From positions 1-9,089 of the forward strand of contig CAMYKF010000701.1 in NCBI GenBank assembly GCA_947258905.1: a stretch of 9,089 nt of DNA, in the 5' to 3' direction. Every line of letters begins with the position of its first letter. Position 1 is the stretch's first letter. A program made the position numbers and the translations under genes. The notes beneath the pieces are model-generated. The model made no database searches and was not told where the DNA came from. It saw only the letters and a program-made list of their open reading frames with translations. This stretch comes from an uncultured Pirellulaceae bacterium. Lineage in GTDB: Bacteria > Planctomycetota > Planctomycetia > Pirellulales > Pirellulaceae. Of the stretch, positions 1 to 5,578 are shown in pieces.

Positions 1-43
1 AAGCCCTCCGGTCTATCCCTTGTGATTCGAGACCTGAGGGCTT
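1..43. repeat. Imperfect hairpin at left edge
   Basis: An 8-bp perfect inverted repeat, AAGCCCTC (1-8) and GAGGGCTT (36-43), continues inward after one C/T mismatch into GGTCT (10-14) and AGACC (30-34). The loop is about 15 nt. On the + strand no T-run follows. On the - strand the bases beyond the stem are outside the window, so it could be a leftward terminator whose T-run is cut off. The stem may extend further left. Its function is unknown. Confidence 0.5.
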
Positions 44-132
44 GCGCCCTGCCGCTATTAACAGGTCAGTTCCATACTTCCGGGCGCTTCGATTCTGACG
101 AGGACTTGTATAAAGGCGCAGCGACGGGGCGC

Positions 133-173
133 AAAAAACAACTGCCGCCGGGGCCTGACCAGGCGACAGTTGT
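133..173 (-). terminator. Intrinsic terminator, leftward
   Basis: Read on the - strand, ACAACTG (173 to 167) and the following CGCC pair with GGCG and CAGTTGT (down to 138), with one internal mismatch and a loop of about 12 nt. A run of six T follows (138 to 133). This is a classic Rho-independent terminator for leftward transcription. On the + strand no T-run follows the stem. No convincing - strand protein gene lies directly to its right, because 174-488 is non-coding and 489-1316 runs rightward. The transcript it ends is therefore unidentified. Confidence 0.7.
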
Positions 174-488
174 AGAGAGAGAGTTTCGTAGTGTGAGGAC
201 TTGTTTCGTCAACATCAGGACCGGGCCTGTCAACGATGCGAGCCGGTCGATTTTCTCATGCGTGCATCAACGGGATGCCAGCGCCCACGGCGTGATGCTC
301 CGGGTTAAGTTTTTTGCCTTAGTTAAGACTCTCAGCGAAATGGCTTTGGACTTGTTACAGCAGAATATTGATTTCAATGGAAAAACCGGGTTGCGGAGGC
401 CTTGCCGGGCGTCGCCGGGGCCGGGTTGGTATATTTGAGTCTTGAGAATTCCCTTGCCCCCATGAGGCTCCGAACCGTTGAGGCTCAC
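174..488. other. Non-coding stretch before the cytochrome gene
   Basis: No protein gene is supported here. The short open frames on both strands lack ribosome sites and protein-like composition. On the - strand two promoter -35-like boxes, TTGACA (233 to 228) and TTGACG (212 to 207), lie shortly upstream of the leftward terminator at 133-173, but the matching -10 boxes are poor. On the + strand the segment presumably carries the promoter and leader of the cytochrome gene at 489. I could not pick out a good -35/-10 pair for it. Confidence 0.4.
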
Positions 489-1316
489 ATGATTCGTTTG
501 ACGTTTTTGATTCCCGCTTTATTGTTTGGCGCTCTCCTGGCTCAGCAGGACGAAGGTGGGCAGGACCAGACCATGCGGCGGCTGCAGAAGATCCGCGAAT
601 ACATCAACGAAGCCGGCACGGCTTACACGGACGAGGACTTTGAGTGGGCTGGAAAACGGATTGGCGAAGCCCGGATTTTGCTGGCCCGGGCCATGCGTGA
701 AGGCAGCGAAGAGTATCGCGAACAGTTTGAAGCCGAGCACCGCCGCATCGCCAAGGCGCACGAGTTGTTAACCGCCCAGGGCATCAAACTGGCCGCGCTG
801 GAACCGGTCCCTGATGAACTGGGGGCGGGTGATGTGTCCGGGGAGTCGCCGATGGAGGAAGGAGGCGGCGAGTCTCCTGCTGGTGGCGAATCTCCAGACG
901 GCGATGTGCCGCCAGCCCGCGGAGGCAACAACGATCAGCCGGTCAGTTTCAAGGATCAGATCGCCCCGCTGTTTGTTCAGAACTGTGAGCGTTGCCATGT
1001 GAGGGGTTCGCGTGGCGATTTCAGTCTGCGCAGCTACGAAGCGTTAATGGGAGGCAAGGAGGATGGCACGCCGGTGATTGCGGCGGGTGCGCCCGACGAG
1101 AGCATCCTGTATCAGGAAGTTGAGTCGGGTGACATGCCGCCACGTGAAGACATCCAGTTGTCCGCCAGCGAACTTTCCCTGATCAAACGCTGGATCGAGC
1201 AGGGTGCCGCCTTTGACGGCGAGGACGAAACGGTCGACATCAACAAGAAGACCTACCAGAACGCCCGACGTGGCAACGAACAGGACCCCGACCGTCCGCG
1301 CGGCGGTGGCGGTTAA
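489..1316 (+). CDS. Secreted monoheme c-type cytochrome-domain protein
   Basis: This is a predicted exported 275-aa protein. Residues 1-19 form a hydrophobic signal peptide. Residues about 28-103 are charged and likely helical. Residues about 104-152 are an acidic Gly/Ser/Pro linker with repeated GESP. Residues 153-245 form a c-type cytochrome domain of the planctomycete kind, with heme motif C166-E-R-C169-H170 and M216 in SGDMPP as probable distal ligand. Pro-Leu-Phe before CxxCH and the RWIEQGA ending match this family. The Gly/Arg-rich tail is of unknown role. The usual large fusion partners, DUF1549 and DUF1553, are absent, so it is a small stand-alone form. An in-frame ATG at 402 exists, but the start at 489 puts the signal peptide at the N-terminus and has GAGG five bases upstream. 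Likely role: periplasmic electron transfer; partner unknown. Confidence 0.85.
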   Translation: MIRLTFLIPALLFGALLAQQDEGGQDQTMRRLQKIREYINEAGTAYTDEDFEWAGKRIGEARILLARAMREGSEEYREQFEAEHRRIAKAHELLTAQGIKLAALEPVPDELGAGDVSGESPMEEGGGESPAGGESPDGDVPPARGGNNDQPVSFKDQIAPLFVQNCERCHVRGSRGDFSLRSYEALMGGKEDGTPVIAAGAPDESILYQEVESGDMPPREDIQLSASELSLIKRWIEQGAAFDGEDETVDINKKTYQNARRGNEQDPDRPRGGGG

Positions 1317-1340
1317 CGGCCCATACGGGACCCCTGCAAT

Positions 1341-1370
1341 AAAAAAGGCCACCGCAATGCGATGGCCTTT
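1341..1370 (-). terminator. Intrinsic terminator of tRNA-Ser
   Basis: On the - strand a 12-bp stem (AAAGGCCATCGC with GCGGTGGCCTTT, one G-T pair, 3-nt loop) runs into six T at 1346-1341. It begins 8 bases past the tRNA 3' end, so it closes the tRNA unit. It lies 24 bases after the stop codon of the cytochrome gene, so the stem might also slow rightward transcription, but only three T follow on that strand. Confidence 0.88.
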
Positions 1371-1378
1371 AATCAAGG

Positions 1379-1461
1379 CGGAGGACACGGGACTCGAACC
1401 CGCAACCCCGTGAAGGGCAATTGATTTCGAATCAACCTGCTTGCCAATTCGCTTATCCTCC
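1379..1461 (-). tRNA. tRNA-Ser (anticodon CGA)
   Basis: Read on the - strand, the 7-bp acceptor stem GGAGGAT pairs with GTCCTCC and discriminator G73 follows, as expected for serine tRNAs. The anticodon arm is GTTGA, loop TTCGAAA, then TCAAT, giving anticodon CGA, which reads UCG codons. A variable arm of about 16 nt (CCC...GGG stem) makes it class II. The T arm is GCGGG-TTCGAGT-CCCGT. CCA is not encoded, since the bases after G73 are CCT. The gene stands alone with its own promoter (1502-1530) and terminator (1341-1370). Confidence 0.95.
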
Positions 1462-1501
1462 AACCCAGTTCGGAACCGGATTCCGGTCCCGGGGTTCACT
1501 G

Positions 1502-1530
1502 ATTTTCTGCGCGAGTGGCAACGCTGTCAA
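1502..1530 (-). promoter_or_regulatory. Sigma-70-type promoter of tRNA-Ser
   Basis: On the - strand a perfect -35 TTGACA (1530-1525) is followed after exactly 17 bases by GAAAAT (1507-1502), which matches TATAAT at 4 of 6 positions. Transcription would start near 1495, giving a leader of about 35 nt before the mature tRNA. That leader holds the small palindrome ACCGGATTCCGGT. Confidence 0.7.
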
Positions 1531-1577
1531 ATGGGAGAGCGCCGCTGAGCGAGGCCGCCGCTATGCAATTTGCGAAT

Positions 1578-1599
1578 GCGGGCGAAGGGCCTCGCCCGC
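1578..1599. repeat. GC-rich hairpin
   Basis: GCGGGCGA (1578-1585) and TCGCCCGC (1592-1599) form a perfect 8-bp stem with a 6-nt loop. No T-run follows on either strand. It lies in the intergenic space between the tRNA promoter and the end of the parvulin gene. Function unknown. Confidence 0.45.
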
Positions 1600-1640
1600 C
1601 TGCAGTTTCGGTCGAGGAGCCTCACTTGTTTTTCAGCATG

Positions 1641-1696
1641 CCCCTCATCCGGCCTTCTCCCGGCGCGCCGGGATTTCTCCCCACGGGGGAGAAGGG
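1641..1696. repeat. REP-like intergenic inverted repeat
   Basis: The segment begins CCCCTCATCCGGCCTTCTCC and ends GGGGGAGAAGGG. CCTTCTCCC (1653-1661) pairs with GGGAGAAGG (1687-1695), and between them lie the palindrome CCCGGCGCGCCGGG (1659-1672) and a competing TTTCTCCCC arm. Elements of this form (CCCCTCATCCGGCC...CTTCTCCCC...GGGGAGAAGG) recur between genes in many bacteria, as I recall. It lies about 30 bases past the stop of the leftward parvulin gene, where it could also protect or end that transcript. Confidence 0.6.
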
Positions 1697-1728
1697 AAAA
1701 CCATGCTGGCGAGTTCCGCTACAGTTAT

Positions 1729-3579
1729 TTATCGGTTGGTGCCGGCTGGTGGCCGCCGGGTCTGTTGTCCCCGGGCGGCGCGGATGGCTTGCTGGCCGGG
1801 CTGCGAGGAACCGACGAGGAAGTTGTCGACCTGGGCCGTTTGCGTCAGTCGATCGAATTCCTCGGCCATGGAAATCCGCATCTTCTTTTCCATGATGTCC
1901 CGGTACAGTTCGTCCTTGACCGCGTCAAAGTCCTGGACGACGGGCGTCGTGCGGCCCTTGCACCACAGGATGACCCAGTTCTGGCCAACCGGAATCAGCC
2001 CGGAAATCTCACCCGGCTGCAGCCGGAAGGCTTCTTCCTCCAAAAGCGGGCGGCCGCCATGCATCTGGATCGGTGGCACTTCACCGTAATGGGCGCGCGA
2101 AGCCGGCTCGATGGAGTATTGATGGGCCAGTTCGCCAAAGTATTTTTCCGTTTGATTTTTCTTGGCCATGTCCCAGACCTTTTGCGCGTTCCGCTGATCG
2201 GCCAGCACAATGGCCAGCGCCTGGACACGCGGACCAAAGTTGGCTTCAAAGCCCTTTTGCATGTCGTCATCGGTGACTTGCACATCACGGGCAACAATCT
2301 TCTTCATCGCGACGGTCGGCCAGACTTCGTCCTGCACGTAGATTTCGATTTTGGACGAGTCGCCTTGCGTCACATACTCGATCCATTTCTGCATGTCCGC
2401 GGAACCGTCCTCCTGAGTCACGCCGTATTCGACAGCGGCCCGGCGGATTTCCTGTTGCAAATCGGCATCCACGACCGACTCGCCGATCTCCTGCAGTTTT
2501 TGCATGATCAGGGTGCGATTGATCTCGCTTTGCAGCACGTCACGTCCAAAGCGAGCCAGGCACTCCTCGTAAACCTGTTCCAGCGTAATTTGCTGTCCGT
2601 TGATCGTCGCCGCCACGCCCGGCATCTGCTGACGGAGTTCGGGATTGTTGTAGACATTGACGATCTCCGTGTTTTCCTGCATTTGCTGGAACAGCTGAGC
2701 CGCCGCATCACCCAGTCGGGACTCGCGGATCTCGTCACGAATCCGTTCCATGGCCAGTGTTTGCTGTTCCGGCTGCAATTCGGAGGCCTGATAGTGTCGT
2801 TCGCACTTGATAATGATGTATTGGCCAGACAGCTCGATGACATCGGAAACCTGACCGACTTCCAAAGCGAAAGCCGCGTTTTCCAGTTCCGGCTCACCCA
2901 TGTTGCGACGCAGCGGAGGCAACAGGCCACCCACCGAGGCGCTGTTGGGGTCCACGGAATGATCAATGGCCAGGCGACTGAACTGTTCGGGATTGGCGCG
3001 AGCCTGCACGAGTATCTGCCGGGCCTGTTCCGGAGTTTCCAGGGCGATGGCCCGCACCTGCACCTTGGGGCCAAACTCGCTCTCCAGTTGACGTTGTACA
3101 TCCTCGTCGGAAACCTGAGTCATGGAGGAAGCCAGACGACGCAACGCCAGCTCGGTCCAGATGATTTCGTTGCGAAGTTTTTGCGGGGAGAGATCGCGTT
3201 CGCTGCAGATCAGTTCAACATACTTTTGCGACGACATGCCAAACTTGTCAGCACGACGCTGGATCTCGGCATCGATGTCGGCCTGGGTTACCGCGATCCC
3301 TTCGGCCTGACACTGCCGCGAAATCAATTGATTGTTGATCATGCTTTCGATGACCGGCTCGCCAAATCGCCGCAGCGTTTCCTGTGCCAGTTGTTGCCGC
3401 GTGATTTGCTGGCCATTGACCACAGCCATGATTCGCATGTGCTGTTCGTCAGCCGATTGACCCGCGGGCGCGGGCTGGGTCTGGGGTGCGGCCGTCACCA
3501 CGCTGGCGAATGCCAATAAGGCGATCAGCGCAGCCGCATTAACGGTTGCCGAAAGTCGGCGGCGAGCAAAGCTTGACAT
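1729..3579 (-). CDS. Secreted two-module SurA/parvulin-like protein
   Basis: This 616-aa exported protein is built from two SurA-type modules. Residues 1-31 are a signal peptide, with Arg-Arg-Arg, a hydrophobic core and an Ala-x-Ala site near 28-31. Module 1 (about 50-265) has a SurA-N-like helical part starting VVNGQQIT, then a parvulin-like part (about 172-262) with ASVGGLLPPL and ENAAFALEVGQVS. Module 2 (about 322-545) repeats this with INGQQIT at 326-332 and EEEAFRLQPGEIS near 514-526. The two modules are offset by about 272-279 residues and suggest an internal duplication. Both lack the two histidines of active parvulins (see findings), so a periplasmic chaperone role is more likely than proline isomerisation. 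The start at 3579 is chosen for AAGGAGGAA five bases upstream and the signal peptide directly after. An upstream in-frame ATG at 3693 would add 38 residues unlike a protein. Confidence 0.85.
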   Translation of the reverse strand: MSSFARRRLSATVNAAALIALLAFASVVTAAPQTQPAPAGQSADEQHMRIMAVVNGQQITRQQLAQETLRRFGEPVIESMINNQLISRQCQAEGIAVTQADIDAEIQRRADKFGMSSQKYVELICSERDLSPQKLRNEIIWTELALRRLASSMTQVSDEDVQRQLESEFGPKVQVRAIALETPEQARQILVQARANPEQFSRLAIDHSVDPNSASVGGLLPPLRRNMGEPELENAAFALEVGQVSDVIELSGQYIIIKCERHYQASELQPEQQTLAMERIRDEIRESRLGDAAAQLFQQMQENTEIVNVYNNPELRQQMPGVAATINGQQITLEQVYEECLARFGRDVLQSEINRTLIMQKLQEIGESVVDADLQQEIRRAAVEYGVTQEDGSADMQKWIEYVTQGDSSKIEIYVQDEVWPTVAMKKIVARDVQVTDDDMQKGFEANFGPRVQALAIVLADQRNAQKVWDMAKKNQTEKYFGELAHQYSIEPASRAHYGEVPPIQMHGGRPLLEEEAFRLQPGEISGLIPVGQNWVILWCKGRTTPVVQDFDAVKDELYRDIMEKKMRISMAEEFDRLTQTAQVDNFLVGSSQPGQQAIRAARGQQTRRPPAGTNR

Positions 3580-3684
3580 GGGTTCCTCCTTAAACCACGC
3601 GGTCGCACATTCATTGTGCCCGGCGAAAGATGTCTGTTTTGGGGGTCGTTGTTGTGTTGTCCGCTGTGCCGGGCCTTTTATCCG

Positions 3685-3724
3685 GCCATTCAACGGGAAC
3701 GGTTGCCATTCAACGGGAACGGTT
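3685..3724. repeat. Perfect 20-bp tandem duplication
   Basis: A 20-base unit starting GCCATTCAAC and ending GGGAACGGTT occurs twice head to tail (3685-3704 and 3705-3724) without a mismatch. It lies in the predicted long leader of the parvulin gene, downstream of its candidate promoter. Each unit contains AACGG and AACGGTT steps. It may be a recent slippage duplication or a two-copy binding site. Confidence 0.85.
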
Positions 3725-3744
3725 CAGACGGGTTGTAAGGCTCG

Positions 3745-3774
3745 AGTATAAGGAAGGCAGCATTGGCGACTCAA
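3745..3774 (-). promoter_or_regulatory. Candidate promoter of the parvulin gene
   Basis: On the - strand TTGAGT (3774-3769) is followed after 18 bases by TATACT (3750-3745), matching the sigma-70 boxes at 4/6 and 5/6. It lies between the terminator of the upstream gene (3827-3857) and the parvulin start at 3579. The leader would be about 158 nt and would contain the 20-bp tandem duplication. Confidence 0.5.
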
Positions 3775-3826
3775 TACAAATCGCGACAGCAATCCGGTGA
3801 TAGCGACCGGAACGCGGGGGCGCATG

Positions 3827-3857
3827 AAAAAAGGCGAGCGAATTGGATTCGCTCGCC
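3827..3857 (-). terminator. Intrinsic terminator of the Gln/Asn-rich protein gene
   Basis: On the - strand GGCGAGCGAA (3857-3848) and TTCGCTCGCC (3842-3833) form a perfect 10-bp stem with loop TCCAA, followed by six T (3832-3827). It lies 53 bases past the stop codon at 3911 and separates that gene from the parvulin gene. Confidence 0.92.
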
Positions 3858-3910
3858 ACGCATGCGTTTTGCGTTTCGAATTCGGTGGGACTCCCTGCGA
3901 GCCCTGAAAA

Positions 3911-4522
3911 TCAGGTTCCCGAGCGGAAGGGGCGGCTGGATTCAAACTGCTGGTTGTAACGCGAATTCCAGCTACCGTTGTTGATCGACCGGGAAGGGGT
4001 CGAATTGAATTCACCGCCGTTGGGGATCTGGATCGAGCTGTTGGTGGCCCGCGGCTGATGATACGGAGTCAGGTACTGGTTGATCCGCTGATTGTCCGAG
4101 ATGGTGCGGTCGATCGAGGATCCCGGCCGAATCTGTGTCTGGGTACTGTAAGGCGTGTTGATCGGAGGCTGGGATTGCTGGATGGATTGCTGCGAGCGGA
4201 TTCCCGAGTTGATTTGCGAAGGCTGCCGCAACAGGCGGGAAGCCGCGTTGTCGATCTGGCCGGGCTGCTGAGGCGTGGCATTGGTCGGTGAGTTTTCAAT
4301 AATAATGCCGTCCTGAATTTGTCCGGAGGGCGTATTGATGTCCGACCAGGGTGAATAGTAATCGGTTTGCCAACCAGGATTCTGGTATTGATAGCCAGAA
4401 CTCCAGCGAGCACCAATTTGGCGTGCGAAGTTTCGTAGCGGTTGACGCCGCTGAGCCATCAGTTCGGTACTCGACACCAGCATGGCAACCAGCACGGCAA
4501 GAGAAACAGTCCAACGCAACAT
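3911..4522 (-). CDS. Secreted Gln/Asn/Ser-rich hypothetical protein
   Basis: I do not recognise this 203-aa protein. It begins with a clear signal peptide (MLRWTVSLAVLVAMLVSSTELMA), with probable cleavage after Ala23. The mature part is low in hydrophobic residues and rich in Gln, Asn, Ser, Pro, Arg and Thr. Aromatic residues cluster at about 44-61 (SGYQYQN, WQTDYYSPW). Repeated short Q/S/P segments follow (for example SQQSIQQSQPP), and the tail is rich in Ser, Asn and Arg. No catalytic motif, cysteine, membrane span or lipobox is visible. The composition suggests a disordered cell-surface or periplasmic protein. GGAG lies seven bases before the ATG, and a strong terminator follows at 3827-3857. 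It is probably a single-gene unit. Confidence 0.75.
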   Translation of the reverse strand: MLRWTVSLAVLVAMLVSSTELMAQRRQPLRNFARQIGARWSSGYQYQNPGWQTDYYSPWSDINTPSGQIQDGIIIENSPTNATPQQPGQIDNAASRLLRQPSQINSGIRSQQSIQQSQPPINTPYSTQTQIRPGSSIDRTISDNQRINQYLTPYHQPRATNSSIQIPNGGEFNSTPSRSINNGSWNSRYNQQFESSRPFRSGT

Positions 4523-4767
4523 AACAATACTCCAAAATCGAACGAGTCAGCAGAGAGAGGAAGTCTTTCTGGTCTCATCGTGATTTTGGGGAGCCCAGGA
4601 TTTGCCGAGGATCGCCAATTGCAGAAAAAACCGGCGCACCACGGCGCTCGAAAGGACTGTAGGCAATCAGACTTTGCCGTAGACTTTTTTTGCGATGCGT
4701 AACAAAGCACATCGCGCGGCTGTGCCAGATGACCGGCCTGTTGCCAATGGACGGATCGGGCGGATTA

Positions 4768-4793
4768 CCTGCGCCCGGGTTTGCGGGCACAGG
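4768..4793. repeat. Stem-loop just after the GspG-like gene
   Basis: CCTGCGCCCG (4768-4777) and CGGGCACAGG (4784-4793) form a 10-bp stem with one wobble pair and a 6-nt loop. It lies six bases past the stop codon of the leftward gene ending at 4799. No T-run follows on the - strand, so it is a possible 3'-end stabiliser or weak terminator, not a standard one. Confidence 0.5.
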
Positions 4794-4798
4794 CCGCA

Positions 4799-5425
4799 TC
4801 AGGGATCAATACCGGACCATTCGGAGGTCTTGCCGTCAAGTTTGACGATCAGATCGTCCGACGTGTGGAATTCCCTGTCCGGCCCTTTGCTGCGAATGAT
4901 ACAACCATCAGAGTTGACCTGATAACTCAATGCCTCATCCCAGGCATCGGTATAGGCCACGGTCATCAACATGCCTTCTTCGATATCCGGCAGGAAGTAG
5001 TTGTTGGCATGACGGTAATCGTCCATTTCCCGCAAAGCCACCTTCAGCACGCCATGTGTTTCGACGATCTCTTCACGCTGCTGCGCGGCCATGATTTGCT
5101 GCTGGTGGTAGCGATGTTTGCGAGCGGATTCGGTAGCCACCCCGTAGACACCGATCGACAAAGCCGTGGTTGCCAACAGCGAGAACACCAGTCCGACGAC
5201 GGCCATGCCGCGTGGCGACCGGCGTAATCCGGCCAGACTGCACAACAGGGCCAGCGGGGCGATCAGGAACAGGGTGAAAGGACTGAGCAGAGCCAGTAAC
5301 AGGCCCATGAACGCGGCCCAGTTGAAGCGCCCCTTGCGCTTTTGAATCGAAACGGGTTCATCGAACCCGATGTAAATCGGGCCGGTGGGTCGCTGGCGAT
5401 GGGCGAAGGGAACGTGATATCGCAT
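4799..5425 (-). CDS. Membrane protein with DUF4190-like spans and GspG-like C-terminal domain
   Basis: This 208-aa protein has a basic cytoplasmic N-terminus (1-34), two or three membrane segments (about 36-67 and 73-97) separated by GLRRSPRG, and a soluble C-terminal domain (about 98-208). The membrane part with its LRRSPRGMAV turn resembles DUF4190-type helices. The C-terminal part resembles the end of type II secretion major pseudopilins: D160-A-W-D163, SYQVNSDG, then S179-K-G-P-D183 and T188-S-D-D191, comparable to the GspG pattern of DPWG, Y, S.G.DG and DD, whose acidic residues bind calcium. No type IV prepilin leader (G before F-T-L-x-E) is present, so it is not itself a pilin. AGGAG lies six bases before the start. 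The fold assignment is by eye and the function unknown. Confidence 0.72.
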   Translation of the reverse strand: MRYHVPFAHRQRPTGPIYIGFDEPVSIQKRKGRFNWAAFMGLLLALLSPFTLFLIAPLALLCSLAGLRRSPRGMAVVGLVFSLLATTALSIGVYGVATESARKHRYHQQQIMAAQQREEIVETHGVLKVALREMDDYRHANNYFLPDIEEGMLMTVAYTDAWDEALSYQVNSDGCIIRSKGPDREFHTSDDLIVKLDGKTSEWSGIDP

Positions 5426-5539
5426 GTCCTGCTCCTGTAAGGTCGCGTCTATCAGGCGTTATTCGCCGGGCGGCAGCGATACTTGGCAGATTTCTTGCGA
5501 TTTTCCTGGCGTCCCAAGTCTTTGCGGCAAAGGAACTTA

Positions 5540-5558
5540 CCAGTCACGTCCTGACCGG
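5540..5558. repeat. Small hairpin after the symporter gene
   Basis: CCAGTCA (5540-5546) and TGACCGG (5552-5558) form a 7-bp stem with one wobble pair and a 5-nt loop. It lies 21 bases past the symporter stop. No proper T-run follows on the - strand (TAAGTTCCTTT), so at best it is a weak terminator. Confidence 0.35.
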
Positions 5559-5578
5559 GGCTCCCCGCCACCCTGCCC

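Noticed and set aside
22..438. Open frame of 138 codons at the left edge, + strand
   Set aside because: It runs through the leftward terminator hairpin at 133-173, has no ribosome site and its translation has no protein-like pattern.
267..488. 73-codon - strand frame as the gene served by the leftward terminator
   Set aside because: No ribosome site or recognisable sequence, and its start overlaps the ribosome site of the cytochrome gene. A small RNA is an equally good or better explanation for the terminator.
1578..1696. Hairpins near 1578 and 1641 as a CRISPR fragment or mobile element end
   Set aside because: There is no spaced direct repeat series and no transposase. The form fits a single REP-like intergenic repeat.
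1570..3519. A 649-codon open frame on the + strand over the parvulin gene
   Set aside because: It is the antisense shadow of the - strand gene. The - strand protein has a signal peptide, a ribosome site and recognisable domains, while the + strand translation resembles no protein and has no ribosome site.
4442..4710. Overlapping open frames on both strands between the Gln/Asn-rich gene and the GspG-like gene
   Set aside because: They overlap the start of the 4522 gene or its leader, with no ribosome site or protein-like composition. The T-runs near 4624 and 4683 lack a convincing stem.
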